Counted from the first letter of the stretch, positions 1 through 11,509 are shown. The stretch: 64,000 nt of DNA from Macrobrachium rosenbergii (GCF_040412425.1 NC_089777.1:32342537-32406536), one strand, 5' to 3'. Notes: a model not told the origin generated them from the sequence alone. Program-made: numbers and translations.

Positions 1-404
1 TAGTTTTATCAGGATTTTATATTACACATTTAATGTTTATGACTATAATGATAATTATCAGAAATGACAGTGAGTTTTGAATTTTAAAATGCATCTCAGC
101 CTCTGCTCCCAAATGATGATCTCTATTGTTGTGGGCCCATTTTCTCTATTCTATTTTGCTGCATAATGACCAGCTACTGATTAAATTTGAAAAGTTTTTT
201 CAATCTTTCCTTCACGGTTACCATTTTATTGATATCTATAAGACAAACAATAAGCATTAAGATTCCTTTAGATTTAGCTTATATGTACTCGGAAAAATTA
301 GAATGTTTCTGCAATACCATTACACAAATCTATCCTCTTCATTTATTTACAAAAAATACTGGAAATTAAAAGACGATAATCATCAAACTTTACCCACCAG
401 GCAA
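1..404. other. AT-rich stretch, nothing recognised
   Basis: Unique-looking AT-rich DNA. The open frames are short and have no recognisable protein features. No repeat, RNA gene or splice-flanked frame was identified. Confidence 0.5.
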
Positions 405-469
405 CTAATTCGCAAAAAAAAAAAAAAAATCTCCGAAGAAATCGGAAAAAAGATCTTTCTGATCAACAG

Positions 470-780
470 GAAATAAGGAGAATGGAGACGACACAGTCCG
501 CAGACGAGACAAACTGTTAAATATCCCTGTTCCCCCGCAGACGCCATTCCATTCTTCACCTACAGATAAACTCCGTGAGGTGCCATATAACACGGGCGGG
601 CTTAGCCACATCCTGTCCTCGCGAGAAAGGGTATTCATGTTCAGTAACCAATCTGGCCGATGCGTCGGCCAGTGTCCCTTGTGAGATGCCCCTTGTGGTG
701 AGGCCGTTATCTCGGACACGAGCTCAGAGCGGGTACTGAACAATGCCAACGCGCGCACCGCCAGGTATGACAAAGAGAGG
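470..780. promoter_or_regulatory. CpG-bearing, higher-complexity island
   Basis: This stretch is clearly richer in G+C and CpG than its neighbours. It contains a perfect stem-loop, TGGCCGA-TGCG-TCGGCCA, at 654-671. The minus strand is open for about 122 codons (773 to 405), but that frame runs into a poly-A/T tract, starts without a promoter-like context, and its translation matches no family I know. It could be a conserved non-coding element, a 5' exon on either strand, or an old repeat. The composition is seen; any role is inferred. Confidence 0.25.
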
Positions 781-1354
781 GGCCATTTTTCCTTTCTTTT
801 TTATCTCTCTCATGATCCAGTAGCGCTGTATTTGTTTACATAAATGTCGAGGAGAGTGACTGCTCTTATTTTAAGATATAAAACTTGTGAATAAATACCC
901 AAACATTACTTGTAGCTTTGATTATCCTTTTCCAGAGGAGTTTTGATTTGGATATAATCAGGGTTTTAATTCTTCAGATCTGCTAATCATACCAGTTTCA
1001 AATAAAAGTCATTTATGAATTGTTTATAAGAAGACAATACAACATGTGATTCTTAGGTTCAAAGATTAGACAAAAATATGCGGGTATTTGGGCAATTTTT
1101 GAAGAATCAGAGAGAAAGCAGATGTATTTCTTAAATTTTGCTATTATTTCTCAAGATGATATTCGTTACATGAAAAAAAATTAGTTTACAGATAGACTGG
1201 ATTGTCACCTACGCACTAACGGAAGTAGCAGTTTCTGCAATGATGTAAATAGGACGATCAGCCCTTTCATCTTATGAAAAAGGTAATAATCATTTTCTCG
1301 CTTATTTGTTATGTAATGTGTACAATATTGTACGATAAAAAATCTAATGGATAT
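781..1354. other. AT-rich stretch, nothing recognised
   Basis: Plain AT-rich sequence with no supported feature. Confidence 0.5.
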
Positions 1355-1376
1355 TCTCTCTCTCTCTCTCTCTCTC
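1355..1376. repeat. (CT)n microsatellite
   Basis: About 11 uninterrupted TC units. It lies immediately 5' of the target-site duplication of the retroposed element that follows. Confidence 0.9.
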
Positions 1377-1380
1377 AGAC

Positions 1381-1650
1381 CTTGTGAACGCGAAGAGGTA
1401 TATAAAACTTAGCTCGAGGACCTAGCTCTGGGACCTACGAGGTCATTCAGAGCTGAAAATAATGTCAAAATGATTGTTAGGAGAAGGTGGAAAGTAAGAT
1501 GGAAGGAAAAGAACGGAGGTACAGTAAAAGGAATGAAAGGGACTGCAGCTAGTGCCCGTAGAGACACTGCAAATAGCCTTAATTAATGCCTACGGTGCAT
1601 CGTATCAGGTGCACTGACGGCACTAACCTCTGCGTGGCTTGTGAACGCGA
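1381..1650 (-). mobile_element. Short retroposed element (SINE-like) with 13-bp target-site duplication
   Basis: A 244-bp body (1394-1637) is bracketed by perfect 13-bp direct repeats, CTTGTGAACGCGA, at 1381-1393 and 1638-1650. This is the hallmark of target-primed retroposition. On the minus strand the body begins with a segment carrying a GTGCAC(N)8GTGCAC-type inverted motif, runs through a pyrimidine-rich middle and a GAATGACCTCGTAGGTCC segment, and ends in an AT-rich TTTTATATACCTCT tail near 1394. From memory, sequences like this are widespread in decapod genomes and transcripts; I cannot verify that here. I see no clear tRNA A/B boxes, so its promoter class is unknown. The orientation is inferred from the AT-rich end. 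Confidence 0.75.
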
Positions 1651-3471
1651 GTTCAGTGCTTTATACAACGAAAATGATCATCTCTTTAGCCTGGTCTGAT
1701 GGAATTCTCTTGCTTTTTTTATATTTTTAACCTTTTTTGTGTGTTTTATCAACAAGTGTCAGAGCTAATGTACGCGCAAGAACACGCATGCAAACCTGCC
1801 TCGCTTCTTAAAAGCAAATTGCCTGAAACATCTGACGGCAACAATTCATCCAATTATATGGCGAGTTACAGAGAGCAAAGATAAGTAGTTTTTTTTTATT
1901 TAGTTTAGAGGTTTGAAAGGCATCGCAGATGAGCTTTATTCTCGTTGAATATGATAAAGGTATATAAAATCCACTGCTTGGATTACCGCACATGAAAAAA
2001 ATAACACTAAGAAATATATGTTAGTATTATAGGCGCTAGTCATCCGTTTTATGACTTCTTAAAAGATTTCTTTAAAAGAATATCAACATATAATTAATTG
2101 TTAAATACGGGTAATTATATATTTATTTAGCTAATTAACTGATATAATACAGGAAGTATCAAAATGAAGGTGAAACATACTAAAATTGACCAGAAATCTT
2201 TTTTTTTTTTTAAATGTAAAGATAAATATATCGACATACACGTGACAACTAAATGAAGTGTAGCAGCATATTTTTAATCTGAGAGAAGCACGAGTTATGA
2301 ACACAGAAATATGTATTAGCATTTCATCTTTATGTTAGTATAATTATAGACGTTCCCACTTTTTTCAAAAGTACACATTTGAGCCGGGCAATTGCCTCAT
2401 ACGTAAAACGTAAGGTGGTAGAAATATGACATGATCTAATATGTCACACATCAAGAGCGGTGTCAGTACAAGTGTCGCAGGCAGGTGTCTAATGACAGGG
2501 AGAGATTAATTAATCACTGAATTAATATTACTTGGCGCATTTGCTGAGTCTTCTCTATTGGAAGATTCGACTGAGCATGGCGGGGGAGTTGTAAGAGGGA
2601 TAAGGATATACCGAATGGAATTGGACTGAAATTTTCAAATGGAAAATTTTACAGAAATCAAAACAGAAAATTATCAAAAAAGAACATTAAAGAGTACTAA
2701 TAAATGAGATGAGGACACAAGGGTGTTAAATTGTTGCATCATAATACAGCATTATCTATTATGCTAATGCGATAAAATTTGGCATTTTATAATCACAACA
2801 CTGACCGATACTGAAGACAAGAAAGACTGGCCTCTGAATATTAGAAATGCTATCAGAATCAGGAATGGCAGAAGCAAAAAGAAAATACTATAAATGAACA
2901 GAGTATACGACAATGAAGAAGCTTTACTGCTCGTCTAGTGAACCCACAATATTGAAGAGGAATTATGGTATTTCCACTGGGTCAATGACAGCATAACTGG
3001 TATTACACCACAGAGTTCATAGCCATTGAACCAGTAATAACTAATAACTAATGTGCAGATCTGTGAAAGAAAAATCAGCCAAATAATCTTTAGGGCACCT
3101 GTGACGAGTTATCAGGTATGTAACCTCACAGCAGGAGAGATACTTTTTCAATAGAAAACTAAGGAAATCTTATTTGGCATAATTTTCTATAACTTCCACA
3201 AGTACATTGTTTGCTTTTCAAATAAATATAATTTTTATTTAACATTTTTCTGTCCGGAATAACAGTTAAAAGTCTAAAACAGTTACTATAAACACTATTC
3301 CGATTATTTCTGAATGAAAAAATATTTAAAGGTTATACATAAGACGTCAAAAATGCCACTATAACAATTTACTTGAGCTATATTTGCTTCGCTGTTCCAA
3401 CGGAACTCCTTAACCACCATTTTGAATGCTTTTATTCTTATATATATGTATGCGTTGTGTATTTATGCATA
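1651..3471. other. Long AT-rich stretch; one weak coding-like patch
   Basis: Mostly featureless. From about 2803 to 3030 one plus-strand frame reads mostly open with charged, protein-like content, interrupted by a few stops. It could be a decayed retroelement coding fragment, but I recognise no motif, so it is not annotated as a gene. Confidence 0.35.
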
Positions 3472-3499
3472 TATTACATACATACATACATACACATAA

Positions 3500-3540
<41 letters not shown>

Positions 3541-3544
3541 ATAT

Positions 3545-3639
<95 letters not shown>
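3472..3639. repeat. Compound (CATA)n-(CA)n-(TA)n microsatellite
   Basis: CATA units are followed by CA (about 3500-3515), TA (3516-3541), a short CA interruption, and then more than 40 TA units to 3639. The tyrosine/isoleucine frames crossing it are artefacts of the repeat. Confidence 0.95.
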
Positions 3640-3640
<1 letters not shown>

Positions 3641-5254
3641 TGAAATGCTTCCAAGTCAGTTGAAGTTCATTTCTGCAAACATTAATGCATCGCTATTTAA
3701 AATCTGCAAATCTAAATCTTGGTCTTTTTCATATTACAATACTTCATGAAAACTCTCATGATTATGTTCCTATTTTTTTTATTAAAGAAAACTTATTCTG
3801 GAGATGACTACTGACTGGAACGTGACGGTCCGAATACATTTGTTGCATTGTAAATATGCGAAAGACAAGAGATACACATGAATAAGAAAAAAATACGTTT
3901 TTAAAACGTATTTTTGATAAAGAAGAATTTTAAAATATCAGTGCAGTTATCCATTTTTGCGTTAAATTTTATCATTTTCATCCCAAAATTATGCTTTTAT
4001 ACAGAATAGCTGCAAAAATAAATACTTCCCTCTCTACCTGTATTTTGTCGTTTCAGTGCTTTATATGATATCTGTATTTCACGCGGAGCTTCGTTCATTC
4101 AATAACCCCGTGAATCATTACTCGATGAATAACTTTTCATTTAGTATGTTCATCTATGATTGCAAGTCGAATAAAAATAACCATTCTGTTCTTGATGGAA
4201 TGCGTCAAAATTTAATATTATCAAAAATGAAAATAAACCATCTGATAGCTAGTGAGATTCATAAGTAATCAAAAAAAGAAATTATTAGCATCATGTTTAC
4301 CGAATGATATTTGATATCTTAAAGTTCTTAATATTCGGTTTTTATAGAAGATATTAACTGGTGCAGGGATTTTCAGCTACAATTAACAAAAAATACTCGT
4401 ATTACAGAAAAAGTAAATTGGCTCAGAATGTCCTAAAGTTACAAGAAAGTGTACCAACCACAATCACACTAATAATTTACGATATAAATTTTCGATTCAT
4501 CATGAATGCTATGTTGCCATTACTCATTTTCCACGTGAGTAGTTCGGACATGAATTTAATATGAACTTAATGATAGCAGTAGGTGTAAGTGAAATTGATT
4601 TTCCCACGCGCATCGCACTAAACGTGACGCTAATTGGTGAAGGTAATAATACCCTGCGTAAGTGTAATTTTGTGTTTAGACAATAAAGGCAAAAACATTG
4701 GACGAGTTCTGTGTGATTTCTATAAATCAGGTCGATCGAGATCACACCAAATGAACATTTTATTGGCAGGAGAGTGACATTTGATTTGCGTTTGTGGGAA
4801 GGTGGCTGAAAAATCTTTTAATATTTAGTTATTTTTGAAGTTTGCTTTCATTACTCCCCACTGCTGCAGAATATAACCAAGGGCAACTTTCTAGGTTTGA
4901 TAACTGTGTGGAAAATACGAGGATTAGAAACTGACTTTTAATGCACTGGCTGCCGTAGTTATGTTTTTACCTGGAAAAATATTATAAATTGGTAACTGTG
5001 CGTAATCACCTGTGAACATGCACCAAAAATAACAGATTCTGAAAATGTGATTAAACCTAACGTAAATCAACATAATCTAACGCAGTATTAGTAACTTGCC
5101 AAATTAACGACAAATACAAAAAATGCTGACATCTATATTTTGCTGAACACACTGGTTTTGTACTGCATTTGATTATTACGAACACATATCACATTTACTC
5201 TGTAATCTCCACATACTATGTTCATCATCGGTTCTAAGTGGTATCAGGCAAACG

Positions 5255-5257
<3 letters not shown>
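3640..5257. other. AT-rich stretch with a small palindrome
   Basis: No gene was recognised. At 3889-3915 there is a perfect 13-bp-arm palindrome, AAAAATACGTTTT / AAAACGTATTTTT, with a single central base. Such a short AT palindrome may arise by chance. Confidence 0.5.
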
Positions 5258-5343
<86 letters not shown>

Positions 5344-5368
5344 TTATTTTTTTTTTTTTTTTTTTTTT
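5258..5368. repeat. (TA)n microsatellite joined to poly(T)
   Basis: About 41 TA units (5258-5340) run straight into a T-rich tract with a 22-base pure T run (5347-5368). A TA tract abutting poly(T) could be the tail of an old minus-strand retroposon, but no body was recognised. Confidence 0.9.
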
Positions 5369-6400
5369 AATCTTTACCAAACCAAGGCGTTTCTTCTGAA
5401 CAGATGCTCTAATCACATGTTCAAAACCTATATAGATCGCATGCTATGTTTAACATCCATGAAGTAAGGACGGCCATGGGAAGCGTCAAATTTTGCCATT
5501 TACTCTAAGCTTCTGTGAAGGAGTTTCTCAAATTATTTTAGCTAAGTTAACTGGAAACCAATCCAGAATGAAGAACCGCAGTGCTGTCATTTTTAAAATC
5601 AATATTCTCCAGAAAAAATACTGGCAAATAACCCCAAAAATTCGATCTTGTACCGCTCCTTCCCTACCCCCTGCCCCCATATAAAAGTAGATCTTATGAA
5701 CCTCAATTTTGTATCTGATAAAAGAAAGATGCATTAGCAGTTAGTGAAATGGTCACTCAGTAAAATTCCACGTCACTGGTGTAACTTAATTTTAAATATA
5801 TTGGGGTGAACAGTTTCCACATTCTTAAAAATATTTGACATTGAATTAATTGTGGCGTTATTCATAAAATCAATAGCTCACTTTTATTTCTGACAACTAC
5901 GGCTTTCTTGGCAAAATCTGAAGTTATTTGGTGAAGCAGTTCGTAAGTTATCAGGCTTGAACAAGACATTTATTAGGTCCTGACTTGGTTTCACGAAAGT
6001 AACAGCAATATTTCCAAAACGGTTGGGCTTCAATCGAAAGAAGAATTATTCCTTAACAATTGATCAGAAACAGCTGATATTGCTCTGACCTACAATGGCG
6101 ACGTTCCGAGAAGGCTACCGGAAATGACCTACGTGACAATATTTTCCGCTATCAAAAATAATCATCATGAGTACAAAATGTGGTCACATTTCTTTAAAAA
6201 TCACATTGGGAGTGCACGTCGCTTGCCAAGTGGTTAGACAGACTTGAGGTTAAAACTCTAGTTACAGTTGAGAAGTAGTTTTCATTTTGGTGGAGAAATC
6301 ACATTTTCTGAGGAAATAAAAAAATGAGAACAAAAGTTTTCAAGATATTATCTGATCTATAGAGGATGCATGTATATCCCCTCTACGTCCTCGTCCTACG
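5369..6400. other. AT-rich stretch; weak tRNA-like trace near 6215
   Basis: There is no coding sequence. Around 6218-6265 a CCAAGTGGTTAGAC segment resembles a tRNA A box, followed by GAGGTTAAAACTC where a B box might be. The match is partial and no cloverleaf can be drawn, so it is at most a remnant SINE head. Confidence 0.3.
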
Positions 6401-6459
6401 GAAGTTAACACCATATTTTGTAATTTTTTGACAATAATTGTCCCGTCAATTTGTGATAT

Positions 6460-7125
6460 TTCTTTATCTTTTCTGGGTGGGGGTGACAATCCAACAATAT
6501 CCCTCCTCTCCCCAACCACCCAAACTTCCCCCTTCCGATCTCCCAAATCCTCCCCCTGTCCACTGTACCTAACATTTGTCGTGGTTGTAAAATCTTGGGT
6601 TGGTAGGTGGAGGATCTCCGCCTCCCCACCCACTGGAGACTAGTGGTGCAATACAGCTAAGAGGAGATCCTTGTAGTGGTGGTCGCCAGAGAGCCAGGAG
6701 ATGGGGCTGCGGTCTCGAGGAACCCGAGGCCTCGGGGAGAGATACAAACGCCTCTTATCTTCCCATGGACAGGATGTTAAGGCCATTCTCGTGTCTCACT
6801 CTTTGTTCAATAGGAGGAGGAGCAAAGGAATATTGAAGGAGAAAGATGCACACAGGGAAGAGACTGAAGGAGCGGCACTTAGAAAAAAAAAGGAAAAAAA
6901 CAAAATCCGGAGAAGAAAAGCTACATTATGCAAAGACAACTCTGCAAGCAGCTGCATCAACGAAAAATTTATGTAGTATATTATCAGAGGTAAAAGATGA
7001 CGAAGGGGAAAATACTCTAAATAAGTTGCACATGAAGAAGCGAATTTGCCTCAAAGAACCAGGGAAACCCATGTTAGTACGTGATAACACGCGCGCGCAC
7101 ACTCGCTTTTTGTTCCCCTGAGAAG
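6460..7125 (+). other. Pyrimidine- then purine-biased block with overlapping open frames
   Basis: 6476-6560 is C/T-rich; after about 6600 the plus strand becomes purine-rich. Three overlapping plus-strand frames of 78-91 codons exist (6600-6836, 6701-6976, 6846-7121). The last two are lysine/arginine/glutamate-rich, as expected from A+G-rich DNA. I recognise no domain. This may be decayed mobile-element coding DNA or biased composition only. Confidence 0.25.
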
Positions 7126-7673
7126 ATCAACCACTGCTACATTTACTTATTCATTTAATATCGCCTAAAGAAATGTAAGAAACCATGACACTCTGTCTTG
7201 AATCCGAATGAGATCACGAGGTTTTTTGTATCAAGTGGAAATTACGGTATGAACCGTCTCGTTTCTCACAGAATTTCAGTTGGGGAGAATTAGATTCAGA
7301 ATGTGGTTGTGCATTTTGCACGTCCGCAATTCCATAATTATTGCAACCGAAGTTTTTGTTGCATACTCCATTGATCATATGTCCTATGGATATGCTCTTG
7401 AAAACAGCTCATCGTGACCTTTCAGTGGAGAGAGACGAAAGTTTGGTATCCAAACTTTTCAAATGTCAACTGGAGAGACAATGTTGAGAGAACTTGTAAA
7501 ACCATAAACCTTAGAGTTGTTGTTGATGCAAATGATAATGACAGCTTAGGCAATACAGATGGAAAACTCATCTATTTATAGCATATACTTTTTGTGCTTT
7601 TATCTCTGCTTTTTTAAGTGAGCTACTTTTAACAGTAAAATTTCTGAAGGAACGATACTTGATAGGATTCTGC

Positions 7674-7675
<2 letters not shown>
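7126..7675. other. AT-rich stretch, nothing recognised
   Basis: No supported feature. Confidence 0.5.
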
Positions 7676-7731
<56 letters not shown>

Positions 7732-7736
7732 CAACA
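7676..7736. repeat. (AAT)n microsatellite with short (AAC)n end
   Basis: About 18 AAT units followed by AAC units. Poly-isoleucine and poly-asparagine frames here are repeat artefacts. Confidence 0.95.
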
Positions 7737-7878
7737 AAAGAGTCAAAACACGATACAAAGAAATCATTGTCATTTAATAACGTAGAGTCAAAAGTAATTA
7801 ATATCAACGACACAATACCAGTACTGTTAATAACACTTTTGTGCATTCATATATTCATTACTAGTTAATATACGTTAT

Positions 7879-7961
7879 ATGTTTAAAATTAAGAGTATGA
7901 CATTTATTTCTCGGAGGGAAAATCGCCCAGATTTCGATTTAAACTTTGTTTGCAACAAGGA
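7879..7961 (+). repeat. Left arm of a dispersed inverted repeat
   Basis: This ~82-bp stretch, with the core GGGAAAATCGCCCAGATTTC, recurs in reverse complement at 10336-10417 with only a handful of differences. The outer ends are TGTTTAAAATT / AATTTTAAACA. No convincing target-site duplication is visible outside the arms, so this is either two copies of one repeat or the degraded termini of a ~2.5-kb element. Confidence 0.8.
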
Positions 7962-8603
7962 TCTTATTCTCATATGGATTTATGAGCCAAAAAATATAAT
8001 GTATTTTCATTTTTGTCACTTGCTCCAGTAATATTACTTTTCTAAGGTTAGGTTATGTAAGTTTACATTAAATCAGGCTGTATAAGGTTTGCTGGCTTTG
8101 TCTGGGCATAGACTCTTAGCACTTAAAGAACCTTTATTCCCAATATACTTTTCAACATGCTTTTATGTCACGTATTTCATCCAGTGGTCATGAGCTTTAC
8201 CTAAATTGGAAGGTTTTACGGTCACAAAATTTTTAACAAATAAAGTTTTAAGTGATGAATTAATGATACCAATTTGATGTTTTTTTTTTTCAACGCTTAA
8301 CAAATATGACAATGTTTTTCAAAAACCTACATCAGATACACGCTGTTCCCCCTCTCTGCATCATTTTAGTAAGGGATATCATTCTAACAAAGACAGGAAA
8401 GTGTCTGTCGAAGCTAAGAGAACACAGGTGAGGGAAAGTAGGCTGTGTTTTCAAAAAAGTAACGTCCTCAGGAGGGGATAGGTTAGCATTATAGACCTCA
8501 ACCAACAGGGAGGGTTTTCACCAAGCAACCTCTAGTGAAGGTGGTCTTAAGCTTCCTTTTTCCCTGTCCTATGCATTCGGCGATGTCTCTGTCAATTTTT
8601 CAG
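7962..8603. other. Sequence upstream of the candidate exon
   Basis: AT-rich at first. From about 8340 it becomes higher in complexity and ends in a T-rich run plus AG at 8596-8603. No coding frame was recognised. Confidence 0.4.
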
Positions 8604-8753
8604 ACTGCCAGGGGCTATGGACGAGCGTCGGACAAACAGCCCAGCCCTGCCCTGACCTGACCTAACGCCGGCAGAGAGAGACCGACCGTCGTAAAACGAG
8701 CACGCATCCGTGCTCCGAGCAACGTTGCAATTGTGCAAGCAACCCACGTGAAG
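8604..8753 (+). other. Candidate non-coding exon or transcription start region
   Basis: This 150-bp CpG-rich segment ends in AAG|GTAAGTC (donor GT at 8754-8755), which matches the metazoan 5' splice-site consensus at all nine core positions. Its left edge is TTTTTCAG|ACTGCC, which could be a 3' splice acceptor or an initiator-like TCAGACT start. A GGACA motif resembling the downstream promoter element lies at about 8630-8634. All three plus-strand frames hit stops in the TGACCTGACCTAA region, so any exon would be untranslated (5' UTR). An alternative is a chance splice-like signal in a CpG-rich island. Confidence 0.3.
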
Positions 8754-8759
8754 GTAAGT

Positions 8760-9154
8760 CTGGAAGTGACAAGATTTTCGTCGATTTCATAGCATCTCTT
8801 CCCCTGTGCTTATTTTTTCCATCTTTCTTCTTCCACCACCATTTACGAGAGAACCTGGTATAACCATATTTCTTTTATGAAGTCTAGTTTATGAATAATG
8901 AACATTGCCTAGTGAAATTGTATAAGCTATTCCCGTGCAGTAAGTAGGAATTAAGGAAAGTCAAGTGTAAGCAAATATTCAGGCAAGCCTTGGATCCTGA
9001 CATCACCATTGTTTGGAAGAGAAATACCCTTTACTAAAACTAACTTTGTACGAACACTGTTGCCTTATTCTTTACTGAAGCCGGGAAAATTAACTGTGTC
9101 CGACGTCGACTAAGTGGTTCATGTAATTTCCCTCGCTATCACAGCACATTTTTC
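8760..9154. other. Sequence downstream of the candidate donor, nothing recognised
   Basis: Unique-looking sequence; if the exon at 8604-8753 is real, this is the start of its intron. Confidence 0.4.
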
Positions 9155-9463
9155 TTTGTTGGGACTAGTTCTTCTTTGGAGGGGTGGTAGAGCTTTCGAC
9201 TGGCATGCTGTTGGCCCAGCGTTCGACTCTCTGAGGCGCCAATGAAAAATTAGAGGAATTTATTTCTGGTGATAGAAATTCATTTCTCATCATAATGTGG
9301 TTCGGATTCCACAATAAGCTATAGGTCCCGTTCCTAGGTAACCAGTTGGTTCTTAGCCACGTAAAAATAAGTCTAATCCTTCGGGCCAGCCCTAGGAGAG
9401 CTGTTAACCAGCTCAGTGGTCTGGTTAAACTAAGATATACTTAACTTTTTTTGTTGGGACTAG
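9155..9463 (+). mobile_element. tRNA-derived SINE, copy 1, with 14-bp target-site duplication
   Basis: The body at 9169-9449 (~281 bp) is flanked by perfect 14-bp direct repeats, TTTGTTGGGACTAG, at 9155-9168 and 9450-9463. The 5' head carries RNA polymerase III-type boxes: GGTGGTAGAGCTTTCG (A-box-like) and GCGTTCGACTC (B-box-like). A conserved body follows (TGGTTCGGATTCCACAATAA, then TTGGTTCTTAGCCACG), with a short TAAGATATACTTAACTT 3' end. A second copy lies at 21171-21450 with roughly 20 differences over ~280 bp. The paired boxes, shared body and flanking duplications make this a confident SINE. No LINE partner with the same tail is visible here. Confidence 0.92.
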
Positions 9464-9672
9464 GTGGGTAATGAAAGGGGTTTGATGTAATTCATTTGTT
9501 ATAGAAATAATCCAATTATTCAATCATAGTCCCGACTGGCGACCTAATCCAACTAAGTAATTGTCTGTCTTTTGGGGGTAACTTTTAGTTTCAATTGACA
9601 GTTTACATGTGTCTTTGGCAGAGCAGGACTACATAAATTACTGTAATTAATTAAAAACTCATTAGCCAAAGC

Positions 9673-9682
9673 CCACACACAC

Positions 9683-9714
<32 letters not shown>
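9673..9714. repeat. (CA)n(TA)n(TG)n palindromic microsatellite
   Basis: CA, TA and TG runs in this order make a self-complementary 40-bp tract. Confidence 0.9.
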
Positions 9715-10335
9715 TTGCGAATACTTTCCCTGGCAAAAGAATACATAATCTTCTCACTGCAAATTACTCATTACTTGAAATATAGCAAACATCAGTTAAA
9801 ATGGCGACCAAGAACTTCATGAATGTTAATTAAGTTTTATAGATTTTTTTCTACTGAATGTTCTGTTAACTCTGGGACTTTTTTTTATACAGCCACGTCA
9901 TTCCTACGAATTCTGAAATCGTGTTCAAAGTGTTCTCAAGTATAGGCTAAGTGCCCCTCTAATTCACCATAAATCATAAGAATAATTTAAACAAACAATT
10001 AGATGGAACATTAAGAAAATTCCAATACATTATCGGTGCCAAAAAATCTTAAAATTAGAGATTAATATTTGTACTCTGGAGGATATACCATCTGATGAAT
10101 GTGTTTATCGATATTCTAAAATATCCGGTCATTTTATGTTCATGTTGACTCGACTAACACGAAGTTTGTAGCACTGTATAACATCATAACCACAATCTTT
10201 TTTTAGAATAATTCCATTAATTGGGATCATATTATCTATGAAAAATTTGAAAGACTGCAGTTTTACTAATGATGGATATGAAATAGGTTCCATCGATATC
10301 TGCCAATAAATAAAAGGAATATTACTAGAGCATAT
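9715..10335. other. AT-rich stretch, nothing recognised
   Basis: No supported feature between the palindromic microsatellite and the right arm of the inverted repeat. Confidence 0.5.
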
Positions 10336-10417
10336 TCCTGTTGCAATCAAAGTTTAAATCGAAATCTGGGCGATTTTCCCTCCAAGAAATGAATGCCATA
10401 CTCTTAATTTTAAACAT
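10336..10417 (-). repeat. Right arm of a dispersed inverted repeat
   Basis: Reverse complement of 7879-7961; the core CAGATTTCGATTTAAACTTT is shared exactly. The minus-strand 70-codon frame crossing it is not supported as a gene. Confidence 0.8.
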
Positions 10418-11254
10418 GTAAACTGTTATTGTTGTTGCTGTTAAATGAAAGGCAGTGAGACAAAACACAATATCCTTCCTCTTAGCATCCACACGGCTAA
10501 CTTTGCACCAAGTACCCGATAGACTCGTACAAGGCAAATTTGAGGTCGCCTAAGCACGTGTTCGTGTGAAATATTCGTTTCTGTTTGTCAGTCACGGTCC
10601 AGATGTCCACAACAGGCCTCTTATACCTTTTACCACCTTATCACACTTACCCGAAGGCAATACGCTTTGGGGCAAGGGCCCGTGCTAGCATTGGGTCAGG
10701 TTCATCTAAACCAAGCGAGCCAGCCGTGTGAGACATAACCGTGACTTTAGATATTTATATTAGCTTAAGGCCAGAAGAGGGTTTTTACTCTTTTATACAC
10801 CTCAGGATAAAATAAACTTGCAACCGTCTCGGTATCTGTACCTGTCACTCTGTAACACACCCGATACACCTGACATGCAAAGGATGAAGAAGAAAGATTT
10901 TGTAGTTTTTACTTTTTTATAGGATAATGACCTCCAGTCAATGGGATTTGTAAATACTTGATGGAAAATTTCCCAGTGTTTTTGTAATCTCTTTACTTTA
11001 ATTAAATTCATCTTTCTTTCCGGTTAATTTCTAGTGATAACGTTCTAATACAGTTTCCCGTTCGCCCTCGCAACTCTTGGAAAACAGCGTGACGCGTGAT
11101 ATATAAATCTGACCACTGCAACATTAACTACAGTTGTTATTAATAACAAGAACAATACTAATATTTATTAATAACTGTCTTACCAGACGTTACCAAAAGA
11201 TATATGCTACATGTTTATTAAGGAATAGATGTTTCTTTGAACTTTGATGTCTCT
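10418..11254. other. Mixed-composition stretch, nothing recognised
   Basis: There is a slightly GC-richer patch at about 10600-10740. No frame, RNA or repeat could be supported. Confidence 0.45.
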
Positions 11255-11509
11255 ATTCAGAGAGACAACTGCATGTTATATAAACAAACAAATAAGATAT
11301 AAATAAATAAATGAACAAGTGAATACGTAAATAAATAAACATAAATAAACAAATAACTATATACTGTATATACACATATATATGCACACATATCTATATA
11401 TATAACGGTGTGTTTATGTGTAATTTATTTATGTTTATTTATTTATTTTTACTTTTATCTATTTGTTTGTTTGTTTATTAATATTTAACATGCAGTTGCT
11501 TTTCTGAAT
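11255..11509. repeat. 255-bp imperfect hairpin of AT-rich arms
   Basis: The left arm starts ATTCAGAGAGACAACTGCAT and the right arm, read in reverse complement, starts ATTCAGAAAAGCAACTGCAT. Both continue into (AAAT)n/(AAAC)n-like sequence such as AAATAAATAAACATAAATAA, with a TA/CA-rich apex near 11365-11400. The arms are about 100 bp and diverged. Complementary non-simple ends show that this is a true inverted duplication, not just A/T composition. Confidence 0.8.

Noticed and set aside
7879..10417. DNA transposon of the Tc1/mariner type with TA duplications
   Set aside because: No TA or other duplication on both outer sides and no transposase-like frame between the arms.
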